A stretch of 64,000 nucleotides of DNA from Bryocella elongata (GCF_900108185.1 NZ_FNVA01000004.1:372001-436000); one strand, 5' to 3'; shown: positions 36,491 to 45,181, counted from the first letter of the stretch. Program-made: numbers and translations. Notes: a model not told the origin generated them from the sequence alone.

Positions 36491-37351
36491 CTAGCGAAGG
36501 AAGACGCTGAGCTCTGATGCCGCTGCGCGCAGAGGCGGCAGGAACCGCGTCTGCATCTCCAGCATCGGCATGCGGGGAGCGTGCCCGCTCAGGTTGACTG
36601 TCGCGACAACGCGGCCGTTTCCTGCGAAGACCGGAACGGCGATAGAGCGCAGGCCGACCTCGTACTCCTGGTCACAGAGAGCATAGCCGTTGCGGCGAAC
36701 GTTGCGCAGGATCAACCGCAGCTTCTCCTTGGAGTTGACCGTACGCGGTGTGTATTGAACCAGTTGCAGGCGAGCCAGGAAGTGCTCGAGCTGATCCTGC
36801 GGGAGGTACGCGAGCAATACGCGGCCCATGCTGGTGCAGAAGGCCGGCAGGCGCGAACCGATGTGCAGGTCGACGCTCATGACGCGGGTCATGGTGGTGC
36901 GGGCGATGTACACAATCTCCTCGCCGTCCAGTGTCGCGACGGAGAAGCTCTCCTTGTAGGAGGCTGACATGCGTTCCAGAATGGGCTGGGCGGCGTTGGC
37001 GAGCGTGCTGGAGGCCGTGTAGGTGTTGGCTAGGGTCAGCATCTTGGGGCGCAGGGAGTAACGCTGCGCCTCGTCGGCGCCCGCAAAGCCGAGCTTTACG
37101 AGCGTATAAAGGCAGCGCCGGACAGCAGCGCGCGAGAGCCCGGTGCGCTGGCTGAGCTGGGAGATGGTCATCTGGGGCGATTGCGGTGTGAAAGCTTCAA
37201 TCACGACGAGGCCACGGGCCAGGGATGCCATGAAATTGGGATCGCCCGAGTAGGCCTCCAGCGCAACACCGGGGAGTACGGGCTTGCTGGCGGTGGACTT
37301 TTCGTGAAGCGGGAGTGGAGCAGCGGGGGCAGCAGCGACCAGCGATGACAA
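36491..37351 (-). CDS. IclR-family transcriptional regulator (PcaR/PobR-like)
   Basis: This 286-residue regulator has an N-terminal winged helix (~42-105; FMASLARGLVVIEAF, MTISQLSQRTGLSRAAVRRCLYTL) and a C-terminal IclR effector-binding domain (SRLPAFCTSMGRVLLAYLP, GYALCDQEYEVGLRSIAVPV). The SLARGL opening and overall pattern resemble regulators of protocatechuate or 4-hydroxybenzoate catabolism. The TTG at 37351 is chosen because GGAGGA lies eight bases upstream; the first ATG, at 37231, would give a shorter protein with no leader. No catabolic operon adjoins it. The neighbour upstream is pgi, separated by a strong hairpin, so the targets are unknown. Confidence 0.9.
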   Translation of the reverse strand: MSSLVAAAPAAPLPLHEKSTASKPVLPGVALEAYSGDPNFMASLARGLVVIEAFTPQSPQMTISQLSQRTGLSRAAVRRCLYTLVKLGFAGADEAQRYSLRPKMLTLANTYTASSTLANAAQPILERMSASYKESFSVATLDGEEIVYIARTTMTRVMSVDLHIGSRLPAFCTSMGRVLLAYLPQDQLEHFLARLQLVQYTPRTVNSKEKLRLILRNVRRNGYALCDQEYEVGLRSIAVPVFAGNGRVVATVNLSGHAPRMPMLEMQTRFLPPLRAAASELSVFLR

Positions 37352-37458
37352 GGTACGGGTCCTCCAACACGTGAGCGGGCGGTCCCGGTGATGACCGATT
37401 GCCGCTCTGCATTCACGATAAACGCACACTGGCTGGAAGCGCAAGGATCCCTCAATGA

Positions 37459-37508
37459 CATGGATCGCAGGATTGGGATGGTTTCGCTATCCCTTCCTGC
37501 GATCCATG
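37459..37508 (-). terminator. strong hairpin downstream of pgi
   Basis: CATGGATCGCAGGA (37459-37472) pairs perfectly with TCCTGCGATCCATG (37495-37508). An inner 5-bp stem GGGAT/ATCCC extends it. It lies 42 bp past the pgi stop. No T-tract follows, so it may be a Rho-assisted terminator or an RNA 3'-end stabiliser. Confidence 0.65.
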
Positions 37509-37549
37509 AGCTGTCGAGGTGATGGCGACTCCAGGGAGAGTCAACCTTG

Positions 37550-39181
37550 TCAGGCCTTTGTGGCCAGATACCGCTGGATCAGGTTGTTGGTGGAGCTGTC
37601 GTGCTTCAGCTCGGGAGGCGTCGTCGATTCCAGCTCTTTGAGGATGTTGGTCGCCAGGACCTTGCCAAGCTCTACGCCCCACTGGTCGAAGCTGTTGATC
37701 GACCAGATGACGCCCTGGGTGAAGACGTTGTGCTCGTAGAGCGCGATGAGCGAACCGAGAAGGCGCGGGGTGAGTTCCTCAGCGAGCAGGACATTGGAGG
37801 GCCGGTTGCCTTCGAAGACCTTGTGCGGGACGAGCGCATCCGCGACGCCTTCGGCTTTCACCTGCTCCGCTGTCTTGCCGAAGGCGAGGGCTTCGGCCTG
37901 GGCGAAGACGTTGGCCATGAGCATGCCATGATGACGGCCCAGCGGGTTGATTGACTTGGAGAAGCCAATGAAGTCGCAGGGGATGAGGCGCGTGCCCTGG
38001 TGGATGAGCTGGTAAAAGCTGTGCTGGCCGTTGGTGCCCGGCTCGCCCCAGTAGATGGGGCCGGTCTCTGCTTCAACGTGCGTGCCATCCAGCGTGACGT
38101 GCTTGCCGTTGGACTCCATGGTGAGCTGCTGAAGGTACGCGGGGAAGCGCTTGAGGTATTGCTCGTAGGGGAGGATAGCGACGGTCTGCGCGTCGAAGAA
38201 GTCGGTGTACCAGACGGTGAGCAGACCCATAAGCGCGGGTAGGTTCTTCTCCAGCGGCGCCGTGCGGAAGTGGACGTCCATCGCGTAGAAGCCGTCGAGC
38301 ATGGCGCGGAAGTTGTCGGGACCGATGGCGATCATGGTACTGAGACCGATCGCGGAGTCCATGGAGTACCGGCCGCCGACCCAATCCCAGAAGCCAAACA
38401 TGTTGGCGGTGTCGATGCCGAACTTCGAGACTTCCTTCTCGTTGGTGGAGATGGCGACGAAGTGGTTGGCGATGGCCTCGGTCTGCTTGAGCTTGGCCAG
38501 CGTCCACGCGCGTGCGGAGTGGGCGTTGGTCATGGTCTCAAGCGTGGTGAACGTCTTGGAGGCGACGAGGAAGAGGGTCTCTTCGGGGTCGAGATCGTGG
38601 ACGGCTTCGACAAAGTCGGTTCCGTCGACGTTGGAGACGAAGTGGAAGCTGAGGTCACGCTGGGAGTAGTGGCGGAGCGCCTCATACGCCATGACGGGGC
38701 CGAGATCGGAGCCGCCGATGCCGATGTTCACTACGTTGCGGATGGGCTTGCCGGTGTAGCCGAGCCACTTGCCGGCACGGACCTTGTCGGCGAAGGCCGA
38801 CATCTTATCGAGAACTTCATGGACGGCCGGGACGACGTCCTCGCCATCGACGAGGATGGACTCGGATCGGGGCGCGCGGAGGGCGACGTGGAGGACGGCG
38901 CGATTCTCGGTGGTGTTGATCTTCTGGCCGGTGAACATGGCCTCACGGTGTTCGGCGAGGCCTGATTCTTTGGCGAGCTGGAGGAGGAGCTGGAGGGTCT
39001 CTTCGGTGATGCGGTTCTTGGAGTAGTCGAGGAAGATGCCTTCGGCTTCGGCGGTGAAGCGTGTGCCGCGCTCGGGATCGGCGGCGAAGAGCTCGCGGAG
39101 GTTCTGCTTGAGAGTGGCGGCGTGCGCGGTGAGGGCCTTCCAGGCCGGGCGCTGGGACAGAGGGGCAATCGTGTCGCTCAT
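37550..39181 (-). CDS. pgi: glucose-6-phosphate isomerase
   Basis: This 543-residue glycolytic enzyme interconverts glucose-6-phosphate and fructose-6-phosphate. Family marks are [35 protein letters not shown] (signature 1) and a C-terminal [18 protein letters not shown] segment (signature 2), plus [20 protein letters not shown]. Length matches the E. coli-type enzyme (~550). GGAG lies seven bases upstream of the ATG. The 89 bp upstream of the start end at a remnant of the polX 3' end, so before the TA cassette arrived polX probably ended directly in front of pgi. Confidence 0.97.
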   Translation of the reverse strand: MSDTIAPLSQRPAWKALTAHAATLKQNLRELFAADPERGTRFTAEAEGIFLDYSKNRITEETLQLLLQLAKESGLAEHREAMFTGQKINTTENRAVLHVALRAPRSESILVDGEDVVPAVHEVLDKMSAFADKVRAGKWLGYTGKPIRNVVNIGIGGSDLGPVMAYEALRHYSQRDLSFHFVSNVDGTDFVEAVHDLDPEETLFLVASKTFTTLETMTNAHSARAWTLAKLKQTEAIANHFVAISTNEKEVSKFGIDTANMFGFWDWVGGRYSMDSAIGLSTMIAIGPDNFRAMLDGFYAMDVHFRTAPLEKNLPALMGLLTVWYTDFFDAQTVAILPYEQYLKRFPAYLQQLTMESNGKHVTLDGTHVEAETGPIYWGEPGTNGQHSFYQLIHQGTRLIPCDFIGFSKSINPLGRHHGMLMANVFAQAEALAFGKTAEQVKAEGVADALVPHKVFEGNRPSNVLLAEELTPRLLGSLIALYEHNVFTQGVIWSINSFDQWGVELGKVLATNILKELESTTPPELKHDSSTNNLIQRYLATKA

Positions 39182-39270
39182 ACAAACTCTCCTTGGGGCT
39201 GCAGGCCGGAGGTCATCCGCAACCTGCGAAAGTCATTAGACCACTGTTCCGTTGAGACCGATGCAGTCCC

Positions 39271-39329
39271 TTAGGACCGTTGGCGCAGGGTGGCGAGGAA
39301 CTGGTCTACGGGTTTGGTGTTGATGAGGT
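39271..39329. repeat. direct repeat copy A: orphan copy of the polX 3' end
   Basis: This 59-bp segment aligns without gaps to the true polX end at 40146-40204 with 55 identities; 43 bp (39287-39329) are identical. Read on the minus strand it encodes INTKPVDQFLATLR followed by QRS and stop TAA, whereas polX ends in PRP and stop TGA. Weaker similarity to PolX (RR and T-x-x-x-L-I) continues up to the antitoxin stop at 39349. It is a remnant polX C-terminus. Confidence 0.9.
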
Positions 39330-39348
39330 GGTCGTTGGTACGCCGGAG

Positions 39349-39729
39349 CTATGCAGCCTCTGGCTGCTGGGGGCCAGGCCGGGATCGCGCTCGTTGTCGC
39401 GCTGTCTTCGGCGCAGACGTGCTCTGCGTCGCTGGATCTCGCAGCTCGAGTACGAGACGCTTTCCAAGCGCACGTGCCGCACGACTCAGCGTCTCGAGAG
39501 AAACGGCGGTGTTGTTGGGGTCGAGCAGCCGATCCAACTGGGAACGGCTCGTCTTCAGCTCGGCTGCCATGGACTGCTTGGTCTTCCGCTGGCGGATCAT
39601 CTCCTGCTCCAACTGCCAGGCGAGCACCCTTTTGATGGCGGTGCTGGTGGTCTCTTCCAGGAGGCCTTCTTCGACGAGAAATCCTTCAAATGATGATCCG
39701 GTGTAGCGGTCCTTTGAGACGTTTGTCAT
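39349..39729 (-). CDS. XRE-type helix-turn-helix antitoxin
   Basis: This 126-residue protein has a DNA-binding helix-turn-helix at ~55-95 (KQSMAAELKTSRSQLDRLLDPNNTAVSLETLSRAARALG), typical of antitoxins paired with Gp49/HigB-like toxins. The N-terminus (SSFEGFLVEEGLLEET) and a basic, Pro/Gln-rich tail are less conserved. The start overlaps the toxin stop as ATGA, so the pair is translationally coupled with the toxin first, as in higBA systems. It probably neutralises the toxin and represses the operon through the inverted repeat at 40116-40139. Its stop directly abuts the polX remnant. Confidence 0.88.
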   Translation of the reverse strand: MTNVSKDRYTGSSFEGFLVEEGLLEETTSTAIKRVLAWQLEQEMIRQRKTKQSMAAELKTSRSQLDRLLDPNNTAVSLETLSRAARALGKRLVLELRDPATQSTSAPKTARQRARSRPGPQQPEAA

Positions 39730-40109
39730 CGTGGTTCCTTTGGGGCGAGGGAGGATGCGTGGAGCTTCTGATTCCGCCGGGCGATTGCAAGTTCCCCAGG
39801 CGGCGTCTTCTGCGATTTCTTGATGAATGCATGCAACAGCACGATGCGGGAATGCCGGTCGAAATAGAAAAGAACGCGCGCAATTCGGTGGCTCGCCAGT
39901 GTGGATCGGACTTCGAATAATCCCTGGCCGAGCGGCCGACAAAGAGGCATTCCTATGGGCCAGCCGAACTGTAACGTGCGGATGTCATCTCCGATCTGCT
40001 TGCGATCTTCGACGGGGACGAGCGCTTTCAGCCAGTCACGGACTGGTTCCCCGCCTGCATCGTTGCGAAAGAAGACGACCGGAACCCGTTCCAGCTCAGC
40101 GTGGGCCAT
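39726..40109 (-). CDS. Gp49/HigB-like (RelE/ParE superfamily) toxin
   Basis: This 127-residue protein matches the phage-derived Gp49-like group of RelE/HigB toxins: VVFFRNDAGGEPVRDWLKAL, PLGQGLFEVRS, RIARVLFYFD and the end motif LLHAFIKKSQKTPPGELAIA. Such toxins usually cleave mRNA at the ribosome. The ATG at 40109 is preferred over a TTG at 40118, which lies inside the operator. No clear ribosome-binding site is present, so translation may be weak or leaderless. It is the first gene of the toxin-antitoxin pair and begins 36 bp after polX on the same strand. Confidence 0.88.
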   Translation of the reverse strand: MAHAELERVPVVFFRNDAGGEPVRDWLKALVPVEDRKQIGDDIRTLQFGWPIGMPLCRPLGQGLFEVRSTLASHRIARVLFYFDRHSRIVLLHAFIKKSQKTPPGELAIARRNQKLHASSLAPKEPR

Positions 40110-40115
40110 GCGGAT

Positions 40116-40139
40116 CAATGTACCACATGAGGTACATTG
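40116..40139. promoter_or_regulatory. inverted-repeat operator of the toxin-antitoxin operon
   Basis: CAATGTACC (40116-40124) and GGTACATTG (40131-40139) are perfect 9-bp inverted repeats with a 6-bp spacer. They lie 7-30 bp upstream of the toxin start and a few bases past polX. This is the place and form expected for an autoregulatory antitoxin binding site. Confidence 0.75.
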
Positions 40140-40145
40140 GCGGTT

Positions 40146-40204
40146 TCAGGGCCGTGGGCGGAGGGTGGCGAGGAACTGGTCTACGGGTTTGGTGTTGATG
40201 AGGT
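40146..40204. repeat. direct repeat copy B: present 3' end of polX
   Basis: These are the last 59 bp of polX including its stop. They match copy A at 39271-39329 with four mismatches, two of them in or next to the stop codon. The two copies are 875 bp apart and bracket the toxin-antitoxin genes. Confidence 0.9.
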
Positions 40205-41990
40205 CTTCGGCGGTGAGCCAGGCGCGGCGGCATTGCATGATGCCGTAGTCGATGAGGTCCAGCTGGTCGGTGGCGTGCGAGTCAGTGTTGATGATGATCC
40301 TGCAGCCGAGTTCTTTGGCGCGGCGGAGGTGTACGTCGGAGAGGTCGGCGCGGGCGGGGTGGGCGTTGTGCTCGACGGCTACGCCCAGCTTTGCGGCGAG
40401 TGGAAGGATCTCGACGAGATTAACCTTGTAGGGTTCGCGCTGCAGGACCTTGCGGCCGGTGGGGTGGCCGAGGATGTGTACGTAAGGGTTCTCGGTGGCT
40501 CGAAGGACGCGGGCGGTGCATTCGGCTTCGGTCTGATTGAAGCCGGAGTGAACGCTGGCGATGACGATATCGAGCTGCGCAAGGGTATCGTCTTCGAGGT
40601 CGAGGGCGCCATCGAGGAGGATGTCGACTTCCACTCCGGCGAGGATGCGGAAGGGGACGGTTGGCTTGGGGTTTGCGGTTTCTGGCTCACCGGCTTCGAG
40701 ACGCTGCTGGTAGCGCGCCCACTGTGGCCCTCGGCCATCGGCGAACTCTTCGGCGAGGCGTAGCGACTCTTCGCGGATGCGGGCGGCGTGGAGCAAGGCT
40801 CGCTTGTCGTCCATGCCGTTGGTCATGGCGAGCGCCTTGGAGTGGTCGGTGATCGCGATGTATTCGAGGCCGCGGGCAATGGCGGCTTCGGCCATGGCGC
40901 GGATGGAGTCCGCGCCGTCGGACTCGGTGGTGTGCATGTGCAGATCGCCGCGAAGGTCGTTGCGTGTGATGAGCCTGGGCAGCGTGTGTTTCTCGGCGGC
41001 TTCAATCTCGCCGTTGTTCTCGCGCAGTTCGGGTGGGATGTAGTCGAGGTCGAGCGCCTGGTAGATCTCTTCTTCGCTGGCTGCGGCGACGATGGTGTTG
41101 TCGGCGAGGCGGAGGAGGGCGTACTCGGAGAGCGTGAGGCCGCGCTTGATGGCTCGCTGGCGCAGAGTGACGTTGTGGTGCTTGGAGCCGGTGAAGTATT
41201 GCAGGGCTGCACCAAAGCTGGCGCGGGGCAGCAGGCGGACGTCGACCTGGAGGCCGTTGCGGAGGTTGAAGCTGACCTTGTTCTGGCCGCGTGCGAGGAG
41301 CTTGTCGATGAGGGGCAGCGTCGCAACGTGTTCGACGGCGGCAGCAACGACTTCGGGCTCGCAGGCGGGGCCGGTGACGAGCAGGTCGAGGTCGCCGACG
41401 GATTCCTTGCCGCGGCGCAGGGAACCGGCGGGGGTGATGGTGTCTATTCCCGGGAATTGACGAATCAATTCCGAGACCCGCAGCGCGTTCTCGCGGGCGA
41501 CGTCGACACGGAAACGCGAGGCGTTGCGGCGATAGTCCTCGATGCCCTTGAGCAGCTTGTCGGTGAACTTCTGGCCCATGCGTGGGAGCTCGAGCAGCGC
41601 ACCGCGCTTGGCGGCGTCTTCGAGCTCGTCCACGTTGGAGACCTGCAGGGCGGAGTGGACGAGAGCGACGGTCTTGGGGCCCATACCGGGGAGCTTGAGC
41701 AGCTCGAGCATAGTGGGCTTGTACCTGGCGAGGAGTTCCTCGCGAAGGCCGGTGGTCCCGGTGGTGACGAGGTCCTTGATGGTTCCGGCGATGCCTTTGC
41801 CGATGCCGGGGATCGCGAGCAGGCCCTTGGTGTCTCCGTCGAGAGAGATAAGCGAGCTGAGTGGTGTGGTCTGCTGTTCGATGGTTTCGGCGGCGCGGCG
41901 ATAGCTGCGAATGCGGAAGGGGTCGGCAGCGTCGATTTCGAGCAGGGCAGCGGTCTCATCGAGGAGCCGTGCAAGTGTGATGTTGTCCAT
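40146..41990 (-). CDS. polX: DNA polymerase/3'-5' exonuclease PolX
   Basis: This 614-residue DNA repair polymerase joins a pol-beta-like domain to a PHP nuclease. Residues ~1-310 hold the helix-hairpin-helix regions (LLAIPGIGKGIAGTI, LLKLPGMGPKTVALV) and the nucleotidyltransferase site RGKESVGDLDLLVTG. Residues ~345-600 are the PHP domain (DLHMHTTESDGADSIRAM, YIAITDHS, VEHNAHPARADL, IINTDSHATDQL). It fills short gaps in base excision repair. The protein is slightly longer than Bacillus PolX (~570) owing to an insert near residue 430 (WARYQQRLEAGEPETANPKP). Its 3' end appears to have been replaced when the adjacent toxin-antitoxin cassette arrived. Confidence 0.95.
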   Translation of the reverse strand: MDNITLARLLDETAALLEIDAADPFRIRSYRRAAETIEQQTTPLSSLISLDGDTKGLLAIPGIGKGIAGTIKDLVTTGTTGLREELLARYKPTMLELLKLPGMGPKTVALVHSALQVSNVDELEDAAKRGALLELPRMGQKFTDKLLKGIEDYRRNASRFRVDVARENALRVSELIRQFPGIDTITPAGSLRRGKESVGDLDLLVTGPACEPEVVAAAVEHVATLPLIDKLLARGQNKVSFNLRNGLQVDVRLLPRASFGAALQYFTGSKHHNVTLRQRAIKRGLTLSEYALLRLADNTIVAAASEEEIYQALDLDYIPPELRENNGEIEAAEKHTLPRLITRNDLRGDLHMHTTESDGADSIRAMAEAAIARGLEYIAITDHSKALAMTNGMDDKRALLHAARIREESLRLAEEFADGRGPQWARYQQRLEAGEPETANPKPTVPFRILAGVEVDILLDGALDLEDDTLAQLDIVIASVHSGFNQTEAECTARVLRATENPYVHILGHPTGRKVLQREPYKVNLVEILPLAAKLGVAVEHNAHPARADLSDVHLRRAKELGCRIIINTDSHATDQLDLIDYGIMQCRRAWLTAEDLINTKPVDQFLATLRPRP

Positions 41991-42119
41991 GGGATTCGGT
42001 CAGCGACCGGAGACAAGATCGCCCGCGGCCACGCATCCGATTGTAGATGCGTCGCGCGCGGGCACGCTCTTGGCGGTGGGGGCCAGCGAATGTAAGCCTG
42101 GACGCCCGGTTTTTCGTTC

Positions 42120-42335
42120 TCAGGCGCCCTGGACTCGAGTGACCTGATCTGCCTGCGGACCCTTGGTTCCCTGGATCACGTCGAACTCGACCTCGTCACC
42201 CTCTTTCAAGCTCTTGTAGCCGTCCAGCTGGATAGAGCTGTAGTGGACGAATACATCAGGCCCGTCTTCCCGACCAAGGAAACCGTACCCCTTGGCATTG
42301 TTGAACCACTTCACGACACCCTTGTACTGTGCCAT
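42120..42335 (-). CDS. cold-shock domain protein (CspA family)
   Basis: This 71-residue single-domain RNA/DNA chaperone has RNP1-like KGYGFLGRE and RNP2-like VFVHYSSI motifs and the opening [14 protein letters not shown]. It binds single-stranded RNA and melts secondary structure, often at low temperature or in rapid growth. The ATG at 42335 is preceded by AGGAAG five bases upstream; a longer in-frame start at 42365 is unsupported. The 270-bp upstream gap is long for this region and contains a 15-bp inverted repeat, which fits the long structured leaders of cspA-type genes. Confidence 0.95.
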   Translation of the reverse strand: MAQYKGVVKWFNNAKGYGFLGREDGPDVFVHYSSIQLDGYKSLKEGDEVEFDVIQGTKGPQADQVTRVQGA

Positions 42336-42447
42336 TCGTCTTCCTGCCTTCGTCGGTCCGGTCACTCGCCTTCCGGCAACGTGACCTCACAACTATGACG
42401 AGCAGGAGGGGAAATCAGATGGCTGGGAAGTTCATCGAAAGTAAACG

Positions 42448-42495
42448 CGCAAATCATAGATTCGGCACGGCTTCTGCATGAATTTATGATTTGCG
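42448..42495. promoter_or_regulatory. inverted repeat in the cold-shock gene upstream region
   Basis: CGCAAATCATAGATT (42448-42462) and AATTTATGATTTGCG (42481-42495) are inverted repeats matching at 14 of 15 positions, separated by 18 bp. They lie 113-160 bp upstream of the csp start in an AT-rich island. They could be a regulator site overlapping the promoter or a stem in a long leader. Confidence 0.5.
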
Positions 42496-42605
42496 TGACA
42501 TCAAATTAGCGGAGACGATCTTCGCGTCTCACTGCAAGAGAGGGTGATAGCGCCCGTATTTATGCCCCCGAGGCAGGCAACCTGTAGCGATCGAATGGCG
42601 CCGGC

Positions 42606-43292
42606 TTAACTCTTGCCGGCTCGGCGAAGCTCCTCATACAGCAGCACGGACGTGATGGTCTTGCCGTCGAGCAGCTTTCCGGCGCGGATCATTGCGAGAA
42701 CCTCCGACAGGGGCGTCATGTGGATCTCGATCTTTTCATCCTCTTCGGGCGTGGCTTCCCCGAGGGTCAGATCCTCGGCCAGGACGACGTTCATCGCCTC
42801 CGACAGAAATCCGGGGCTCGCGAAGTAGCGGACGTGTTTGGACCACTTCTTCGCGCGGTAGCCGGTCTCTTCAATGAGCTCGCGCTTGCCTGCGGGAATC
42901 AGCTTCTCCCCTGGCTCGATGCGGCCTGCAGGAAGCTCCAGCAGGAACTGGTCCGCGGCGTGACGCCACTGCCTGATGAGCAGAATGCCGGGATCTTCGA
43001 GGCCCTTTGATGTATCCACAGCGAGGATTACCACGGAACCGTTGTGGCGGATGACGTCGCGTTGCGCGACCACGCCTCCGGGCTCCTGCACCTGGTCGCG
43101 GGTCACGGAAAAGACGTTACCCTTGAAGACGGTCTTCGAGGACAAGGTCTTGCCCTTGCCGCGAAGTTTGAGCGGCTTGGCGTGCGCTACCGCGACTACC
43201 TGGGCTGTGTTGGCGGTCCTGGCTGCTTTCTTGTCCCCTGTCTTTTTGGCGGGAGTCTTCTTTGCAACGGTCTTCTTGCTGGGCGTCGGCAT
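42606..43292 (-). CDS. Nudix hydrolase (ADP-ribose pyrophosphatase-like) with lysine-rich N-terminal tail
   Basis: This 228-residue protein has a perfect Nudix box at ~123-145 (G-x5-E-x7-REL-x-EE-x-G), preceded by LLELPAGRIEPGE and followed by YFASPGFLSEAMNVVLAEDL, the pattern of NDP-sugar/ADP-ribose pyrophosphatases. It would hydrolyse ADP-ribose or similar to AMP and sugar phosphate. The first ~30 residues are unusual: KKTVAKKTPAKKTGDKKAA, a histone-H1-like basic tail. The ATG at 43292 has GGAGG directly next to it, closer than usual, so the start is not certain; starting further in would remove the tail. It is divergent from bshC. Confidence 0.9.
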   Translation of the reverse strand: MPTPSKKTVAKKTPAKKTGDKKAARTANTAQVVAVAHAKPLKLRGKGKTLSSKTVFKGNVFSVTRDQVQEPGGVVAQRDVIRHNGSVVILAVDTSKGLEDPGILLIRQWRHAADQFLLELPAGRIEPGEKLIPAGKRELIEETGYRAKKWSKHVRYFASPGFLSEAMNVVLAEDLTLGEATPEEDEKIEIHMTPLSEVLAMIRAGKLLDGKTITSVLLYEELRRAGKS

Positions 43293-43489
43293 CCTCCAAG
43301 GGTAAACGAGCTGACGGGGACCGCCAGCTTGCGGAATAGGGCGGGCTGTTTTCCTTGCATCGGGGAATCCTGCAGCGCATCCAAAAGGCTCAGGGATTCC
43401 CACCACGATCGTGGGGTCGCGCGTGATCGCGATTCTTCACAAACTTCACGAGCCGATGGCCCCAACGGAATGAGAGACTGCGGAAGACG

Positions 43490-45181
43490 ATGACGACCGA
43501 GTGTTTGCCGATCTCGAGCCTTCCTGGAATCAGCGCGATCTTCCGCGACTACGCGGAGTCGGGTGCGCTGACCGGAGCTCGCCCGACCGGAGCTGATGCA
43601 GCGACCGACGCCAGGGACATGGCGCTGCTGCGTCGCTGTTATCCCTCGGACCCGTTTTCCTACCACTGGGCGAAGGCTGCACCGGAGCTCCCGCAGGAGC
43701 ATCGGGAGAAGCTTGTGGCGGAGCTGCTGCGTCAGGCCGAGGCTCATAACGCCGGCGAGTCCGCGAAGGTGGCCATCGGAAAGTTACGTGACGGCGCTGC
43801 AGCGGTTGTGACCGGCCAGCAGGTGGGACTGTTTGGAGGACCGCTACTTTCGCTGCTCAAGGCAGCGACGGCGATCCGCAAGGCCCAGGAGGCGACGCGG
43901 ATCAGCGGGCGGGAGCATGTTGCCATCTTCTGGCTCGCGACCGAGGACCATGACCTCGCCGAGGTCGATATGGTCGATCTGCCGACCAAGACTGAGATTG
44001 AAGAGATCAAGCTGGGCCTGAAGGTCGAACGGCCTGTTCCGGTGGGCAACATCCGCGTGGATTCCGTGGGGCAGGACGCTCTGGACGCCGCGATCGATCA
44101 CGCCAGCGAGCTGATCGCGTGGGGTCCGGTCGCAGAGTTGTTGCGCGAGTGTTACGCCGCCGAAGGCGCAACGCTGGCTTCAGCGTTTGCGCGGCTGCTG
44201 GCGAGCATCTTCGCTGAGTTTGGGCTGATCCTGATCGATGCGGCCAGCCGCGAGGTGCATGCGCTGGGAGCGTCCACGCTGCGGTCTGCTATCGAACAGG
44301 TAGACACGCTGGATGCAGCGCTGTTGCAACGGACGAAGGAGCTTGAGGGCGCGGGGTATCACGCCCAGGTGCTGGTGACGCCGGGCCATTCGCTGCTATT
44401 CCTGATCGACGAAAACGGTGCGCGCCTGCCGCTGCGCCGCGTGAAGGCCGAAGACGGGACGACGCAGTGGAAGGCTGGAATGCGCCTGTACACGACCGCG
44501 GACCTGCTGGCGATTCTGGAGGCTTCTCCTGAGCGGCTCAGCCCGAACGCCCTGCTGCGCGCGGTGATGCAGGATACGATCCTTCCGACCTCCGCCTATG
44601 TGGGCGGGCCGGCGGAGATTGCCTACTTTGCGCAGAGCGCCGTGGTCTACAAGGCGATTCTTGGCCGCGTGACTGCCGTCCTCCCGAGGCTTTCGGCGAC
44701 GCTGATCTCGCCCGAGATTGGGAAGCTGCTAGATCTGCACGAGGTGAGCTTCGAGCAGGTGGTTGCGGCCAGGACGATCGACGACCTGGCGCTGCGGCTG
44801 GGTGCTCGGGCCATGCCGATCGAAGGCAAGCGGAAGATCGCGGCCGTTGGCAATGCGATGGATACCGAGCTGAACGCGCTGACCGAGTACATGACGGCGA
44901 TGAGCGCGGACCTGGGGCGCACGGCGGGAATCTCCGCCAACAAGATGCGCTACCAGATGGATCGCCTGCGGCGTATGGCGGCGCGGTTCGAGCTGGAGAA
45001 GGAGACATCCCTCCGCAAGCACGCGACGGCGATGATGCTGGAGCTGTTTCCCGAGGGACATCTGCAGGAGCGGCTGCTGGGCGGGATCTGGGCGTTGTCG
45101 AAGTTTGGCGAGGCTCTGCCGGAACTCCTGGTGCAGAACGCGAGCCAGGAGTGTCCGGGGCACCGGGTGATCCGGTTCTAG
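43490..45181 (+). CDS. bshC: bacillithiol biosynthesis cysteine-adding enzyme BshC
   Basis: This 563-residue protein matches BshC, which ligates cysteine to GlcN-malate in the last step of bacillithiol synthesis. Family motifs are FSYHWAKAAPELP, AAVVTGQQVGLFGGPLLSLLKAATAI and VAIFWLATEDHDLAEV, the nucleotide-like core, plus a C-terminal coiled-coil region (MRYQMDRLRRMAARFELEKETSLRKH). It acts in the cytoplasm, giving the cell a low-molecular-weight thiol instead of glutathione. BshA and BshB are not recognisable in the window. The gene stands alone between a divergent Nudix gene and a convergent small membrane protein gene. Confidence 0.93.
   Translation: MTTECLPISSLPGISAIFRDYAESGALTGARPTGADAATDARDMALLRRCYPSDPFSYHWAKAAPELPQEHREKLVAELLRQAEAHNAGESAKVAIGKLRDGAAAVVTGQQVGLFGGPLLSLLKAATAIRKAQEATRISGREHVAIFWLATEDHDLAEVDMVDLPTKTEIEEIKLGLKVERPVPVGNIRVDSVGQDALDAAIDHASELIAWGPVAELLRECYAAEGATLASAFARLLASIFAEFGLILIDAASREVHALGASTLRSAIEQVDTLDAALLQRTKELEGAGYHAQVLVTPGHSLLFLIDENGARLPLRRVKAEDGTTQWKAGMRLYTTADLLAILEASPERLSPNALLRAVMQDTILPTSAYVGGPAEIAYFAQSAVVYKAILGRVTAVLPRLSATLISPEIGKLLDLHEVSFEQVVAARTIDDLALRLGARAMPIEGKRKIAAVGNAMDTELNALTEYMTAMSADLGRTAGISANKMRYQMDRLRRMAARFELEKETSLRKHATAMMLELFPEGHLQERLLGGIWALSKFGEALPELLVQNASQECPGHRVIRF

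Noticed and set aside
39280..40763. Two plus-strand frames sharing the sequence GGEELVYGFGVDEV, at first looking like paralogous small genes
   Set aside because: The shared residues are the antisense translation of the duplicated polX 3' end, not genes.
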